From Fischerella sp. PCC 9605 (GTDB lineage Bacteria > Cyanobacteriota > Cyanobacteriia > Cyanobacteriales > Nostocaceae), in contig NZ_KI912148.1 of NCBI RefSeq assembly GCF_000517105.1, positions 1,544,518-1,608,517 on the forward strand: 64,000 nucleotides of DNA, in the 5' to 3' direction. Within the stretch, counting starts at the first letter, position 1. Each line of letters begins with the position of its first letter. Position numbers and translations under genes: made by a program. Positions 15,178 to 23,727 of this stretch are shown piece after piece. The notes below the pieces were generated by a model. That model saw only the letters and a program-made list of their open reading frames with translations, searched no databases and was not told the DNA's origin.

Positions 15178-15756
15178 TCACTTGTTCTCGTCCACTGGGA
15201 CTAAAATGTAGGTCGTTTGATGCTTAGATGATGTGGCATCCTCAACTTTATTCTCTCCAACATCCACTGTATTTTTGACAGTATCCTGAATACCTTCAGC
15301 TGCACCCTTAACGATATCCGCAGTATTTATGGCGGTGTCGTTAACACTCACAGTTGTACTCTTGACGACATCTACAGTATTTTTAACAGTATCATTAACG
15401 TCTACAGCTGTAGTTTTAACAGTATTTCCTACATCTTTTACTGTATCGTTAAAACCTTCAGCTATAGTCTTAATTGCATCTCCTACACTTTTTACAGTTT
15501 GGTTAAAACCCTCAGCTGCTCCTTTTACATTATTGCCTACAGTTTTTACACTCTGGTTAATTCTTTGGGCTGTACCCTTAAGAGTTAAAGCCGTAGCTAC
15601 TGCGCCTAAAGTAGCACCAACAAGTCCTCCAATTAATACTTTAGATAGCCCATTATTTGTACCTGTACCTCCAGCATCAGTATCAGGTTGATTTGTCACA
15701 AAATCAATATTGTCATCAGGCTTATTCAAAAGCTGTTGGTTCTCATTCACATTCAT
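15178..15756 (-). CDS. LEA-like repeat protein with glycine-zipper segment (paralogue 2)
   Basis: A 192-residue hydrophilic protein. A disordered N-terminus precedes a Gly/Ala-rich hydrophobic segment (about 38-60, VLIGGLVGATLGAVATALTL) that may insert in or lie on a membrane. The rest is a series of about 11-residue units such as TVKSVGDAIKT, GFNDTVKDVGN and VNDTVKNTVDV, like group 3 LEA and apolipoprotein-like amphipathic helices. These often protect membranes or proteins during drying or osmotic stress, which is inferred here. It is a tandem paralogue of the next gene. Confidence 0.8.
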   Translation of the reverse strand: MNVNENQQLLNKPDDNIDFVTNQPDTDAGGTGTNNGLSKVLIGGLVGATLGAVATALTLKGTAQRINQSVKTVGNNVKGAAEGFNQTVKSVGDAIKTIAEGFNDTVKDVGNTVKTTAVDVNDTVKNTVDVVKSTTVSVNDTAINTADIVKGAAEGIQDTVKNTVDVGENKVEDATSSKHQTTYILVPVDENK

Positions 15757-15983
15757 GAGAATTGTCTCCCTTATACCAAAACAGATTAATTTCCATCTGT
15801 TTCAACGACTAAAAATTAGTTTTTTATACCAAGTTGCATTCGTGCAACTTGGTATTCTGGCAAAGAATATGCCATTATTGTTTTAGTTTGATTGATGACC
15901 TTGCTACGTACGGATTTGTTTTCGCTTTACACTATCATCTACAACTTGTTGACGAACTGTGAATTCTTCTGCCAGCAGCTCAT

Positions 15984-16877
15984 CTATCTGTAACCTTCAG
16001 TGTAACCTTCAAGCCGATTAATTTCTTCTTCCAGCGAGTTACCTTCACTAGAAGCTACTGACATGCCAGTGTCTGTCTGTTCTGGGGGTGCCACGTAGTT
16101 CATCTGCGAGCGATCGACATCTTCAGCTGTATCCCGTACAGCATCTGCTCCAGTTTGTACAGCTTGGTTAATACCCTCAGATGTACCTTTAGCTGTGTCA
16201 GCTATGGTATCTGCTCCTGCTTTTACAGTTTGGTTAAGAGTATCTGCTGTACCTTTGACCGTGTCTGTGACTGCCTCCGCTCCTACTTTTACAGCTTGGG
16301 TAACACCCTCTGCTGTATTCTGTACTGCGTCTAAGGTTCCCACAGCCGCTTGCGTGGCTCCTTCAGCTACGCCCTTTGCCGCATCCAATGTACCACCCAC
16401 AACAGCGTAACTAGTACCCTCAGCGACACTCTTAACAGCTTCCCCTACACCTTTTCCTGTCTGGATAAGACCATCACCCACAGTCTTGGCAGCGTCTCCT
16501 AGACCTTTGATAGCATGGTTAAAACCCTGACCTATTCTTCTACCAGCCAAAGCACCAGCTAATGACCCTAATGTAGCACCAATGAGTCCTCCGATCAGCG
16601 CTCTACTTAATGCATCATTCTTGCCTTGGTCTGCTGGACGAGTATCGGGTTGACGCATACTTGTAGGCGCATACGATGTATCTGTAGATACGCCAGCACC
16701 GATATTTGTGCCTGCGGAACCTGCATAAGGTTGACTTGTTGTTCCGCGATTAATATCTTCGGTTCTAGGTACACTAGCATCAATGTTTGTGCTTGCTGAA
16801 CTCGCATAAGGTTGACCTGTTGTCATGCGGTTAGGATTTTCATCCTGATTATTCAGAGTCTGTCTGCTTTCAACCAT
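15984..16877 (-). CDS. LEA-like repeat protein with glycine-zipper segment (paralogue 1)
   Basis: A 297-residue paralogue of the downstream gene. The N-terminus has three repeats around QPYASSASTNI / QPYAGSAGTNI. Next comes a glycine-zipper hydrophobic stretch (about 90-115, ALIGGLIGATLGSLAGALAG) shared almost exactly with paralogue 2. The remainder is LEA-type 11-mers (GTLDAAKGVAE, TVKGTADTLNQ, AVQTGADAVRD). A stress-protection role is likely by analogy only. The pair is bounded on each side by inverted dispersed repeats. Confidence 0.82.
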   Translation of the reverse strand: MVESRQTLNNQDENPNRMTTGQPYASSASTNIDASVPRTEDINRGTTSQPYAGSAGTNIGAGVSTDTSYAPTSMRQPDTRPADQGKNDALSRALIGGLIGATLGSLAGALAGRRIGQGFNHAIKGLGDAAKTVGDGLIQTGKGVGEAVKSVAEGTSYAVVGGTLDAAKGVAEGATQAAVGTLDAVQNTAEGVTQAVKVGAEAVTDTVKGTADTLNQTVKAGADTIADTAKGTSEGINQAVQTGADAVRDTAEDVDRSQMNYVAPPEQTDTGMSVASSEGNSLEEEINRLEGYTEGYR

Positions 16878-17328
16878 ATCACTCTTCTCCTTGAGCCAAA
16901 ATGCTTAATGCAATCATCTTCCAATGCTCATCTAATCTAACGATTGAAAATTATGATTGAACCGCTCTGGAGAAACAGTTTGTTAAATAGATAATGTGTC
17001 TGTGGTTATAAGTTAAATTTGTGGTGATGACTACATTAAATTGTTATAATCCATTGCTATTTAGATAAGTGAAAAAATATAGCAATTAGATTCTCTTGAT
17101 GAGATGTTCTGGTTTTTTATTCGTCATTCATAGACTTCTTGCATAGGTGTCTGGCGACTTTGAATCGCATGGCAGTTCAACGCCAGTCGCTAAGCTGTTC
17201 CACATCTAATTTGCATTCTGAGCGCGGGCGGGGATGCGCACCCCACAAGAGCTAGGCTAATGGCGACTAGCACGAGCAAGCTAAACAATCAACTAGTGTT
17301 CTATAAATGAATACACTAATTACATTGC
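16878..17328. repeat. gap upstream of the LEA pair, with inverted repeat copy
   Basis: AT-rich upstream region of the LEA gene, then a repeat at 17191-17251 that is the reverse complement of 14893-14951 (CACATCTAATTTGCAT ... CACCCCACAAGA). Nothing coding is seen. Two CGCCAGTCGC-type strings flank the repeat. Confidence 0.6.
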
Positions 17329-17829
17329 CTATTTACTGCCAGTTAGAATGTTTTCTTTATGCTTTGCTAAAAGCTGGAGATATTTCTCGTTAGTCTTAGC
17401 TTGCATCCATTTTTCTTTAAATATTGCGGCTGATTCAGCTTTGATTGGATCTACTTCATAAGGTAAAACATCTTTTCTTAATTGTATTTGTTCTTCTGTT
17501 GAGCTTGCTTTTTGCGGATTGTTTTTATATTTTCTGCCGCTTTTGTGATTCGCATAGCGACGCGCTCTGGTATAACCCATTTGTAAAAATTTTCGCGCCA
17601 TGTCTGCGCCAACAAAATCATCTTGCTCAAGATAAGCAAGAAACATTTCATAGATTTTTTGGCTAGACTCTCTGGCCACTTCTGGTGTTTTGAAGCGCCA
17701 GTGTGGAAGAATTTCTGATTTATATGGTTCTACTAAAAGTACACCCTGCTCACCTTTGCCAACACGGTAGAGTTCTGGATGTTGTCGGAAATCGATGTTC
17801 TGAAAATCTAAAGAATAATCAAACGCCAT
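17329..17829 (-). CDS. DUF4385 family protein
   Basis: A 166-residue cytoplasmic protein. The signature FDYSLDFQNIDFRQHPELYRVGKGEQGVLL (residues 3-32) and the central QMGYTRARRYANHKSGRKY are diagnostic of DUF4385. The second motif is basic and could bind nucleic acid, but no function is established for the family. It is transcribed alone; a divergent VOC gene starts 78 bp away. Confidence 0.9.
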   Translation of the reverse strand: MAFDYSLDFQNIDFRQHPELYRVGKGEQGVLLVEPYKSEILPHWRFKTPEVARESSQKIYEMFLAYLEQDDFVGADMARKFLQMGYTRARRYANHKSGRKYKNNPQKASSTEEQIQLRKDVLPYEVDPIKAESAAIFKEKWMQAKTNEKYLQLLAKHKENILTGSK

Positions 17830-17906
17830 GATAAATTTTTATTAGCAATAATAAACTAGAAAAAAATATTTGCCATCTATCCTAGAAAGTAAATTTCAGT
17901 GACGCT

Positions 17907-18368
17907 ATGCTATCTAGCCCCCAATCACTTACAAGTATCCTTACTCAGGGTGACTTACGTCGCGTGCATCACATTGCCTTGAATGTTAAAGATATGCAAG
18001 CTTCACGGCAGTTTTACGGCATTATCCTGGGTTTGCACGAATTAACAGGCGATGAAGTTCCCGCTACCTTGAAGGATTTAGTAGCGCAGGGCAAAGTAGC
18101 TAATTTTGTTACCCCTGATGGCACTATCCTAGATTTGTTCTGGGAACCAGAATTATCACCTCCAGATCCAAATCCAGAACGTACTTTTACCAGAGCTTAT
18201 CATCTAGCTTTTGACATAGATCCGCTCAGTTTTGACCGTGCTGTTGAAGTACTCAGACAAAATCAAATCGCGATCGCCCACGGCCCAGTCACCCGTCCTA
18301 CCGGACGCGGCGTTTACTTCTATGACCCCGATGGCTTTATGATAGAGATTCGCTGCGATCCTGTTTGA
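17907..18368 (+). CDS. VOC (glyoxalase/dioxygenase-like) family protein
   Basis: A 153-residue single-domain VOC protein. After a 17-residue leader, RRVHHIALNVKDMQASRQFYGIILG gives the first beta-alpha module with His ligand. HLAFDID near 95 and GFMIEIR near 145 supply the second His and the Glu. GRGVYFYDPDGFMIEI closes the second module. It is related to glyoxalase I and extradiol dioxygenases; substrate unknown. Confidence 0.88.
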   Translation: MLSSPQSLTSILTQGDLRRVHHIALNVKDMQASRQFYGIILGLHELTGDEVPATLKDLVAQGKVANFVTPDGTILDLFWEPELSPPDPNPERTFTRAYHLAFDIDPLSFDRAVEVLRQNQIAIAHGPVTRPTGRGVYFYDPDGFMIEIRCDPV

Positions 18369-18369
18369 G

Positions 18370-18447
18370 TAAATGTTGTTTGGTGTTTGGTGTTTGTTGT
18401 TTGAACCAACCACCAACAACCAACAATCAACAACCAACAACCAACAA
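18370..18447. repeat. inverted heptamer repeat (GTTGTTT / CCAACAA)
   Basis: A run of TGTTTGG / TGTTGTT heptamers is followed by complementary CCAACAA units, so the transcript can fold into a long hairpin. A near-identical arrangement is at 47347-47422. It may end transcription of the VOC gene while carrying the leader of the next gene. Confidence 0.75.
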
Positions 18448-18449
18448 AT

Positions 18450-18725
18450 ATGCAAATTTTCCAAGTTATCGAAGACGCAATCAAAAAACCTCCAATTCCA
18501 CACGAACCCGCAAAACAGTCATTAAAAGCTTGGGCGATGTATTGCTTGCGAGACAGAGGTTTTAAAGTGGTATACGCTCAAAATGCTGACTTTGCTATTG
18601 AAACGAGGAATGGCGAAAAGCTTTATTTTAACGTCTCAAATACTGGTGATAATTTAGATCATAAGTTTGGTTGGATAGTTTGGGATAGTGTTACAAAAAC
18701 TGCCAGCCTGATCCCTCCTCAATGA
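18450..18725 (+). CDS. small protein of unknown function, nuclease-fold-like
   Basis: A 91-residue protein starting directly after the heptamer hairpin. An N-terminal helix (KQSLKAWAMYCLRDRGFKVVYAQ) leads to DFAIETRNGEKLYFNVS, which has the strand-D-strand-E layout of small PD-(D/E)XK-like folds, though the Lys is not clear. It ends WIVWDSVTKTASLIPP. The family is not recognised and enzyme activity is speculative. Confidence 0.6.
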   Translation: MQIFQVIEDAIKKPPIPHEPAKQSLKAWAMYCLRDRGFKVVYAQNADFAIETRNGEKLYFNVSNTGDNLDHKFGWIVWDSVTKTASLIPPQ

Positions 18726-18968
18726 TTTGAAGTTAAGAGGATGTCTGAAAAGTTGTGGGTAAGTGATATAAATAAACGCTTCGGTGGTTTCAGGCAATAT
18801 TTCGTAATCTTTGCTGAGTCGGCGGCACCAATTGAAGCAACAATCATTTCCTTTCCAGCAGCCAACGTTTGGGCAGGGCTACGACCCCCTTGTGTTCCTC
18901 GGTACGGTACGAACACTCCAAATAGCCAATACGGTTCAGTTAAGGATTCTTGGTACAAAAAATTGGTC
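18726..18968. other. repeat-like non-coding block, possibly mobile-element debris
   Basis: Both strands stay partly open (about 80-110 codons), which is unusual for intergenic DNA, yet none reads as a known protein. The block starts GAGGATGTCTGAAAAGTTGT and ends next to the palindrome repeat at 18969. I suspect the edge of an old mobile element but cannot identify it. Confidence 0.35.
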
Positions 18969-19037
18969 TGTAGAGACGCGAAATTTCGCGTCTCTACACT
19001 GTCTGTATTTGTATCAGAGTTTTTGTGAAATGGTATT
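18969..19037. repeat. palindrome-bearing repeat, copy 3 (inverted)
   Basis: Palindrome at 18970-18997 followed by CTGTCTGTATTTGTATCAGA and GTTTTTGTGAAATGGTAT, the reverse complement of the unit at 15077-15142. It lies at the 3' end of the CHAT gene. Confidence 0.8.
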
Positions 19038-19042
19038 AGACT

Positions 19043-21895
19043 TTATTGCCAATTACCCACCAAAACATAAGAAGCCCAAAAATAAGGATGGGGAGGCAAA
19101 GACTTCAATTCATCAAATAACGGCTTACTCCGAAGAGACTTAATCTGTGACAATTGAGCTATCCTAAGAGCGTTAAGTTTTTTCACTCCTGGTTTTGTGA
19201 GTTCTTGATAGAATTCACCCATAAGTTGAGCGGTAGAAGCATCACTCACAGGCCAGAGAGTAGCAAGAGTGCTGCGTGCACCAGAACGTACAGCCGTTCC
19301 TGCCAAACCTAACATCGCTCGTTCATCACCAGTGGCAGTTTCACAAGCACTTAGCACCAGTAATTCCAAATTACTCTCTTGTTCTCTCAATAAATTGCTC
19401 AACTCATTAATACTGATACTTTTGCCATCCCCTGTAATAATAAAATTCTTTTGGGGGTTAGAACTGAATAGGCCGTGAGTTGCTAGATGAACAACAGGGA
19501 AATTCTCTTTCAGCTGGTTTTGGATAGTTTGAGTGGTGAACTCTTGATTGAGAAGCTTTAAAGAACTAGGAAAAGCTTCTTTAATTTCTTCTAATTCCTT
19601 TGGTACATTCACCAATGCGGGAAAAGTTTCTCCTTGAATCTGAACTTGCTTACTGACTCCAGCAGCTAAAACTTTGATTTTTTCCCGCTTGAGTAGTTTC
19701 GGATCTATAAGTTGCAGGCTTGGCACCAAAGCAACGCCATATTTTTCGATTAAATATTGTTGACCATTGTATAGGGCTGCCATCGGCACTTTTTGCAATC
19801 GACCATTCAGCACAAAAACTAAATTTTTGATTTGATTGGTATTTAACTGTGTCTCGACAGGTTGAATTAACCAGTTGTATAGCTGTGCAAAAATTGGTAA
19901 AAGTGTCTGGATATTTTCTTTTAATTCCTCTGGATCTGGGTTGGCAGTTGCTAGGATATTGCGAGCAGAGTTATTAACAGTAACATTGTCTAAGTAATCG
20001 TAAAGCCGATCAAGCGTGTCATTTACTTTATCTTCACTGACGGGAATTGCGAATTGCTGTAGAGGTTTTCCTGGTAAGGAAAGGATAATTTCTAAGCGGT
20101 CTTTAAAAATAAAAGGATAGATAACAGCTGCTTGGGTATCGATATCATCAATCTGAATGGCGATATTTGTTTCCTCAGAACATGGATCTTGAAAAAAGTT
20201 ATCTAATTCTGCTAATTGCCAAGATTCTATGACTCTACGGGCAAATTCTAAGCGGTTTTTTGGTTGGTTCTGCTCAAACTTTGCTTGGGTAATATTGGGA
20301 TTCGACACTACTAGGGAATTTAGCTCATCTGCACCCAGTTTTGATTGCAAAAGCAAATCTGCTAGTTCTATATAAACGGGTTTGACTTCTTTGAGAAAGT
20401 CAAACTGAACGTCTCGATTGTTGGCGTTTAAATCGCTACGGAGGGACTGGAGAGTGTTATAGGCTGCTGTGTAAGCTGCGATCGCTCCTTTTGTATCTCG
20501 TTGTTCTCTAAGCAAACTACCTAACTGCGATTGCCATAAATAAGTAATTTCTCGCGCATCTCCAGTAACATTTTGTTCTTGAGCTAACGCTAGGGCTTGC
20601 TGAGTTAGGGCGATCGCCTGATTTAACTGCTTTTGTTGGTAGTAAAATTGACCAAGATATCCCAAAACGTAAGTTTCTGCCCGTCGGTCTTGTAAAGTAC
20701 GTGCCTGTTGCAGTGCTGCATCCAAAACAGGTTTGGCTTTGTCTAGTTGTTCGGTTTTAATGAGACAGTCAGCAAAGCTAATCTGGGCATAGATGACTGC
20801 ACGATTTGGAGGAACAGTGGCAAGGGTAGATTCAATTTGAGTTTGCAAAGTTTGGGCATTTTGGCTGAGTTGGGATTCCAACTGAGACAAAAAATCTTTG
20901 GCGCGTTCAATCAACTGGGATTCGCCAAATCTAGTCCAAGAAACGATGCGCCGACTCGTCTGTTCTCTCCACCATTTTTGGTTTTCTAGTAATAGTTTAT
21001 AGTGATTGAGTTGTGCTGAAATTTTCACCACTGGTGGAGATGATGCCACAGTTGCTGCTTGCGTATAGTACTTGAAAGCTTGCTGGTAAGGGGCGAGAGC
21101 AGAGTCTTGGGATTTTTGGTCGATGATGGCTGTGATCTGTTCGTAATCCCAGCGATCGCGGATTTGGTTGCCTAAAGCTCGTTCGGTGTTGCCTAAACTC
21201 AGCAAAACAGCACTCGATTCTGGTGATTTATTCAGTACTGCTAAACTCAACTGCAAGACTTTTTGAGATTCCTTGAGCAATCCCTGTTTGCGGAGAACTT
21301 CACCAAGGCTACGCAAGCCAGTCGCTTGGGTGAGTGAAAGAGAGTCTCGCTTTTGGGAAATATTCGTGAGGAAACTGTTTAGTTGCGATTGGGTGCAGGT
21401 TGGTTTATCAACAGCAAAAGCTTGGAGTAAAGTTTTGCAAGCTTTGGGATATAATCCTAAATCTTGGAGAGCCTGGGATTGGTTAATCAGACTCTTATTC
21501 ATTCCCTCGCGATCGCCCTGTTGCTGATAAGCTTTAGCCGCTGCTTGCCAAAGCTTTGCTGCTTCGTCGAATTTGCCTGCATTATATAGTTGTTGTCCTT
21601 CTTGTGCCAGTTGTAGCGCACGAGTAGCAGAATTCGGAATCGGGGATTTGGAATTCGACCAAGCTGGAATACTCAGAGTAGAAATCAGTCCAAATAAAAC
21701 TGAAAGCGTCAAGACAACTAGACGACGGTAATTTCTGCCTCCTATCTTGAAAGTAACCTCACCCCCTGCCCCTCTCCTTAGCAAGGAGAGGGGTGTCTGA
21801 TAGAATGGGGTGAAGTTTTTCTTTGAGACTGCCTTCAGCCTTCCTTTCAAAACAAATTGTACTCCAGTTGAAAATAGACTCCGTTTTCTTGCCAT
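19043..21895 (-). CDS. TPR-CHAT protein (caspase-like peptidase family)
   Basis: A 950-residue protein, last gene of the TPS operon. After a hydrophobic segment (about 55-80) come many TPR-like helical repeats (about 90-480). The C-terminal CHAT domain (about 640-948) has catalytic His in HLATHGLFS near residue 806 and Cys in LSACETATG near 848, then LAGTAVRSGARSTLATLWPVSD. CHAT proteins are clan CD peptidases related to caspases and separase. The N-terminus is doubtful: residues about 28-52 are encoded by a dispersed repeat (21743-21805), and the gene overlaps tpsB by 49 bp. Confidence 0.92.
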   Translation of the reverse strand: MARKRSLFSTGVQFVLKGRLKAVSKKNFTPFYQTPLSLLRRGAGGEVTFKIGGRNYRRLVVLTLSVLFGLISTLSIPAWSNSKSPIPNSATRALQLAQEGQQLYNAGKFDEAAKLWQAAAKAYQQQGDREGMNKSLINQSQALQDLGLYPKACKTLLQAFAVDKPTCTQSQLNSFLTNISQKRDSLSLTQATGLRSLGEVLRKQGLLKESQKVLQLSLAVLNKSPESSAVLLSLGNTERALGNQIRDRWDYEQITAIIDQKSQDSALAPYQQAFKYYTQAATVASSPPVVKISAQLNHYKLLLENQKWWREQTSRRIVSWTRFGESQLIERAKDFLSQLESQLSQNAQTLQTQIESTLATVPPNRAVIYAQISFADCLIKTEQLDKAKPVLDAALQQARTLQDRRAETYVLGYLGQFYYQQKQLNQAIALTQQALALAQEQNVTGDAREITYLWQSQLGSLLREQRDTKGAIAAYTAAYNTLQSLRSDLNANNRDVQFDFLKEVKPVYIELADLLLQSKLGADELNSLVVSNPNITQAKFEQNQPKNRLEFARRVIESWQLAELDNFFQDPCSEETNIAIQIDDIDTQAAVIYPFIFKDRLEIILSLPGKPLQQFAIPVSEDKVNDTLDRLYDYLDNVTVNNSARNILATANPDPEELKENIQTLLPIFAQLYNWLIQPVETQLNTNQIKNLVFVLNGRLQKVPMAALYNGQQYLIEKYGVALVPSLQLIDPKLLKREKIKVLAAGVSKQVQIQGETFPALVNVPKELEEIKEAFPSSLKLLNQEFTTQTIQNQLKENFPVVHLATHGLFSSNPQKNFIITGDGKSISINELSNLLREQESNLELLVLSACETATGDERAMLGLAGTAVRSGARSTLATLWPVSDASTAQLMGEFYQELTKPGVKKLNALRIAQLSQIKSLRSKPLFDELKSLPPHPYFWASYVLVGNWQ
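21743..21805. repeat. dispersed repeat inside the CHAT reading frame
   Basis: TATCTTGAAAGTAACCTCAC then CCCCTGCCCCTCTCC, TTAGCAAGGAGAGGGG. It has the same outline as the intergenic copy near 1660-1730 and folds into a GC-rich hairpin. In frame it codes TPLSLLRRGAGGEV, a peptide typical of translated repeats and not of real proteins. Confidence 0.65.
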
Positions 21896-23727
21896 GTTTC
21901 TCGCCTCGAATCAATATCCACTAAAGGAATACCCCAGTCCAACCGGGCTGTAAAAGTTTCTCCCATCTGCCAGAGTAAGCCAACTCCTATACCCACTAAG
22001 GTATTGGGGTTTGGATTGTTTCTACCTGTATTCCAGCCAGTACCAAAATCAATAAATGGTGTGATTTGTAAAACTCTGTTGTTCTGTGAAGATTGGAAAA
22101 TGGGCAGCCGTGCCTCAACAGAAGTAAAAATGCCATTGTCGGTAATCACGGCATCTTGAGGATAACCCCGTACTGTTGCTTGTCCCCCTAAACTCAACTG
22201 TTCTATAGAAAGAAGAGAATCGCTTGCTAGTTGCACGCTGGAACGAACAAACAGGGTAGGATTGACGGCGGGCGTGTTTTTTGCCTCTCCAAAACGACGC
22301 AAATACAGCAATTGTCCCCGCCAAAGAAAAAACTGGCTATCCGGTTCGTTGTTGTTAACAGTGGCACTAAATGCACCAATGCCCAGACTAAACTCAGAAC
22401 GAGCAGCTAAGACTTGTTGACGGCTCCTTTGCAACCATTCTTGAGCAAAATTCAACTCCGAGACACGGGTTTTTCCATTTGCATCTGCTCCTGGAAACAG
22501 AGGAAATTCAACTCCAAGAATAGAAGAATCACTTTCCCGCCTAGCTACCCCCAGACTGAGGGCAAGTTCTTGACTGATTTTAGGACTAGCAGTTTGAATA
22601 ACTGGTTGACGAAAGTAGAGTTCATACTCGCGAGACTTGACCTCTATATCCAAATCGTTGAAAGGTGGTTTAACGATCTGGTTGTTGGTAATTCGGTAGT
22701 TAAAGCTCAAAGAGCCATTGCGAGGATTGACTGGTAAAGTATAACTGCCCTCAAATCTATTGCTGCCATCAGTGTTGCGATAGCCAACAATAAACTCATC
22801 TCCCAGTCCTAACAAACTTGCTTCTGATATCTCAATCCCACGCTCAAAACTGCCAACGCTGGGGTTGCGATTATTATTAAGGTTGAGTTGAGTTTGAAAG
22901 GTTTTGGCTCCTGTAACTGTTACCTCTAAGGAATTAGTACCGGGTTTAGTGCCAGCAGTAAGTTCAGCATTTAAACTTTCAATCCGAGGATTGAGTTGCA
23001 GTAATTGCAGCGACTCCTGTAGACGATTGATATTCAGGGGTGTGGAAGCAGCAACAGCAATGCGGCTGCGTACGTAATCAGAATTTAGCCGTCCTTTGAC
23101 GATATTGACATTAATATCTTGCAAACTGCCTTCCAGCACCTGAATTTTGACAATCCCCGATTGGATCTCTTGACTGGGTATGTAAGCTCCAGAAGTAATG
23201 TAACCCTGTTTGAGATAAAGTTGAGTGACTTGATTGGCAGCTTGCAGAAGCTGAGCAAAAGTGATGGGTTTCTTGGTAAAGTTAGCCGTCGCCTGCTCTA
23301 ACTCTTGTTGGCTAAATACAGTACTACCAACAAACTCAAACTTTTCCACGACAATCGTCCCGGGTAGATTCTGGATTTGATCGGGAGTTGGAGGTGCTGT
23401 AGGCGGGAACTGGAGGGGTTTTTCTAAAGGAGGTAGAGGAGTAGGAGCAGGACGGGGTTGTTCTTCTGGAGTTGGGGTAATAGGATTGACAGATTGTGCC
23501 CATGCAGAGGATGTGTGGGAGAGCATGGGCAGCAAAAAGAAGGGAAGTAGGGGCAGATTGATCGCGCCTTTGAAGATTGGTAGACGGGTAGATGAAGAGA
23601 AGAAAAGATGGGTAGATGAGGAGAAGAAAAATATCTTTGTGTTTTTGCGTCCCTGTGTTTTTGCGTCTTGTTTCTGTTTGTTTATCCCCTTGTTCCTTTG
23701 TCTGTGTGACTTGGGTTTAATTAGCAT
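21847..23727 (-). CDS. TpsB two-partner secretion transporter (ShlB/FhaC/HecB family)
   Basis: A 626-residue outer-membrane protein that exports the adjacent TpsA. After a Pro-rich linker come POTRA domains (about 120-270, VEKFEFVGSTVFSQQEL), then a beta barrel with the conserved GGQATVRGY loop motif (VRGY) near residue 519 and a C-terminal aromatic ending (YNLF) for barrel assembly. The first 50 residues include a low-complexity stretch (FFFSSSTHLFFSSSTRL) coded by a DNA repeat; a signal-peptide-like segment follows (LPLLPFFLLPMLSHTSSAWA). It overlaps tpsA by 11 bp. Confidence 0.94.
   Translation of the reverse strand: MLIKPKSHRQRNKGINKQKQDAKTQGRKNTKIFFFSSSTHLFFSSSTRLPIFKGAINLPLLPFFLLPMLSHTSSAWAQSVNPITPTPEEQPRPAPTPLPPLEKPLQFPPTAPPTPDQIQNLPGTIVVEKFEFVGSTVFSQQELEQATANFTKKPITFAQLLQAANQVTQLYLKQGYITSGAYIPSQEIQSGIVKIQVLEGSLQDINVNIVKGRLNSDYVRSRIAVAASTPLNINRLQESLQLLQLNPRIESLNAELTAGTKPGTNSLEVTVTGAKTFQTQLNLNNNRNPSVGSFERGIEISEASLLGLGDEFIVGYRNTDGSNRFEGSYTLPVNPRNGSLSFNYRITNNQIVKPPFNDLDIEVKSREYELYFRQPVIQTASPKISQELALSLGVARRESDSSILGVEFPLFPGADANGKTRVSELNFAQEWLQRSRQQVLAARSEFSLGIGAFSATVNNNEPDSQFFLWRGQLLYLRRFGEAKNTPAVNPTLFVRSSVQLASDSLLSIEQLSLGGQATVRGYPQDAVITDNGIFTSVEARLPIFQSSQNNRVLQITPFIDFGTGWNTGRNNPNPNTLVGIGVGLLWQMGETFTARLDWGIPLVDIDSRRETWQENGVYFQLEYNLF

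Noticed and set aside
15329-15691. Plus-strand 120-residue Val/Thr-rich frame
   Set aside because: Antisense shadow of the 11-mer repeats in the LEA-like gene.
18405-18447. CCAACAA heptamers considered as a CRISPR array
   Set aside because: Units are 7 bp without spacers; simple tandem repeat.
11058-18997. Identical GTAGAGACGCG palindromes considered as CRISPR repeats
   Set aside because: Copies are kilobases apart and scattered, and one lies in a MITE, so they are dispersed palindromes.
18719-19143. Overlapping frames on both strands near 18.8 kb as a gene
   Set aside because: None reads as a known protein and they overlap a dispersed palindrome; recorded only as possible mobile-element debris.
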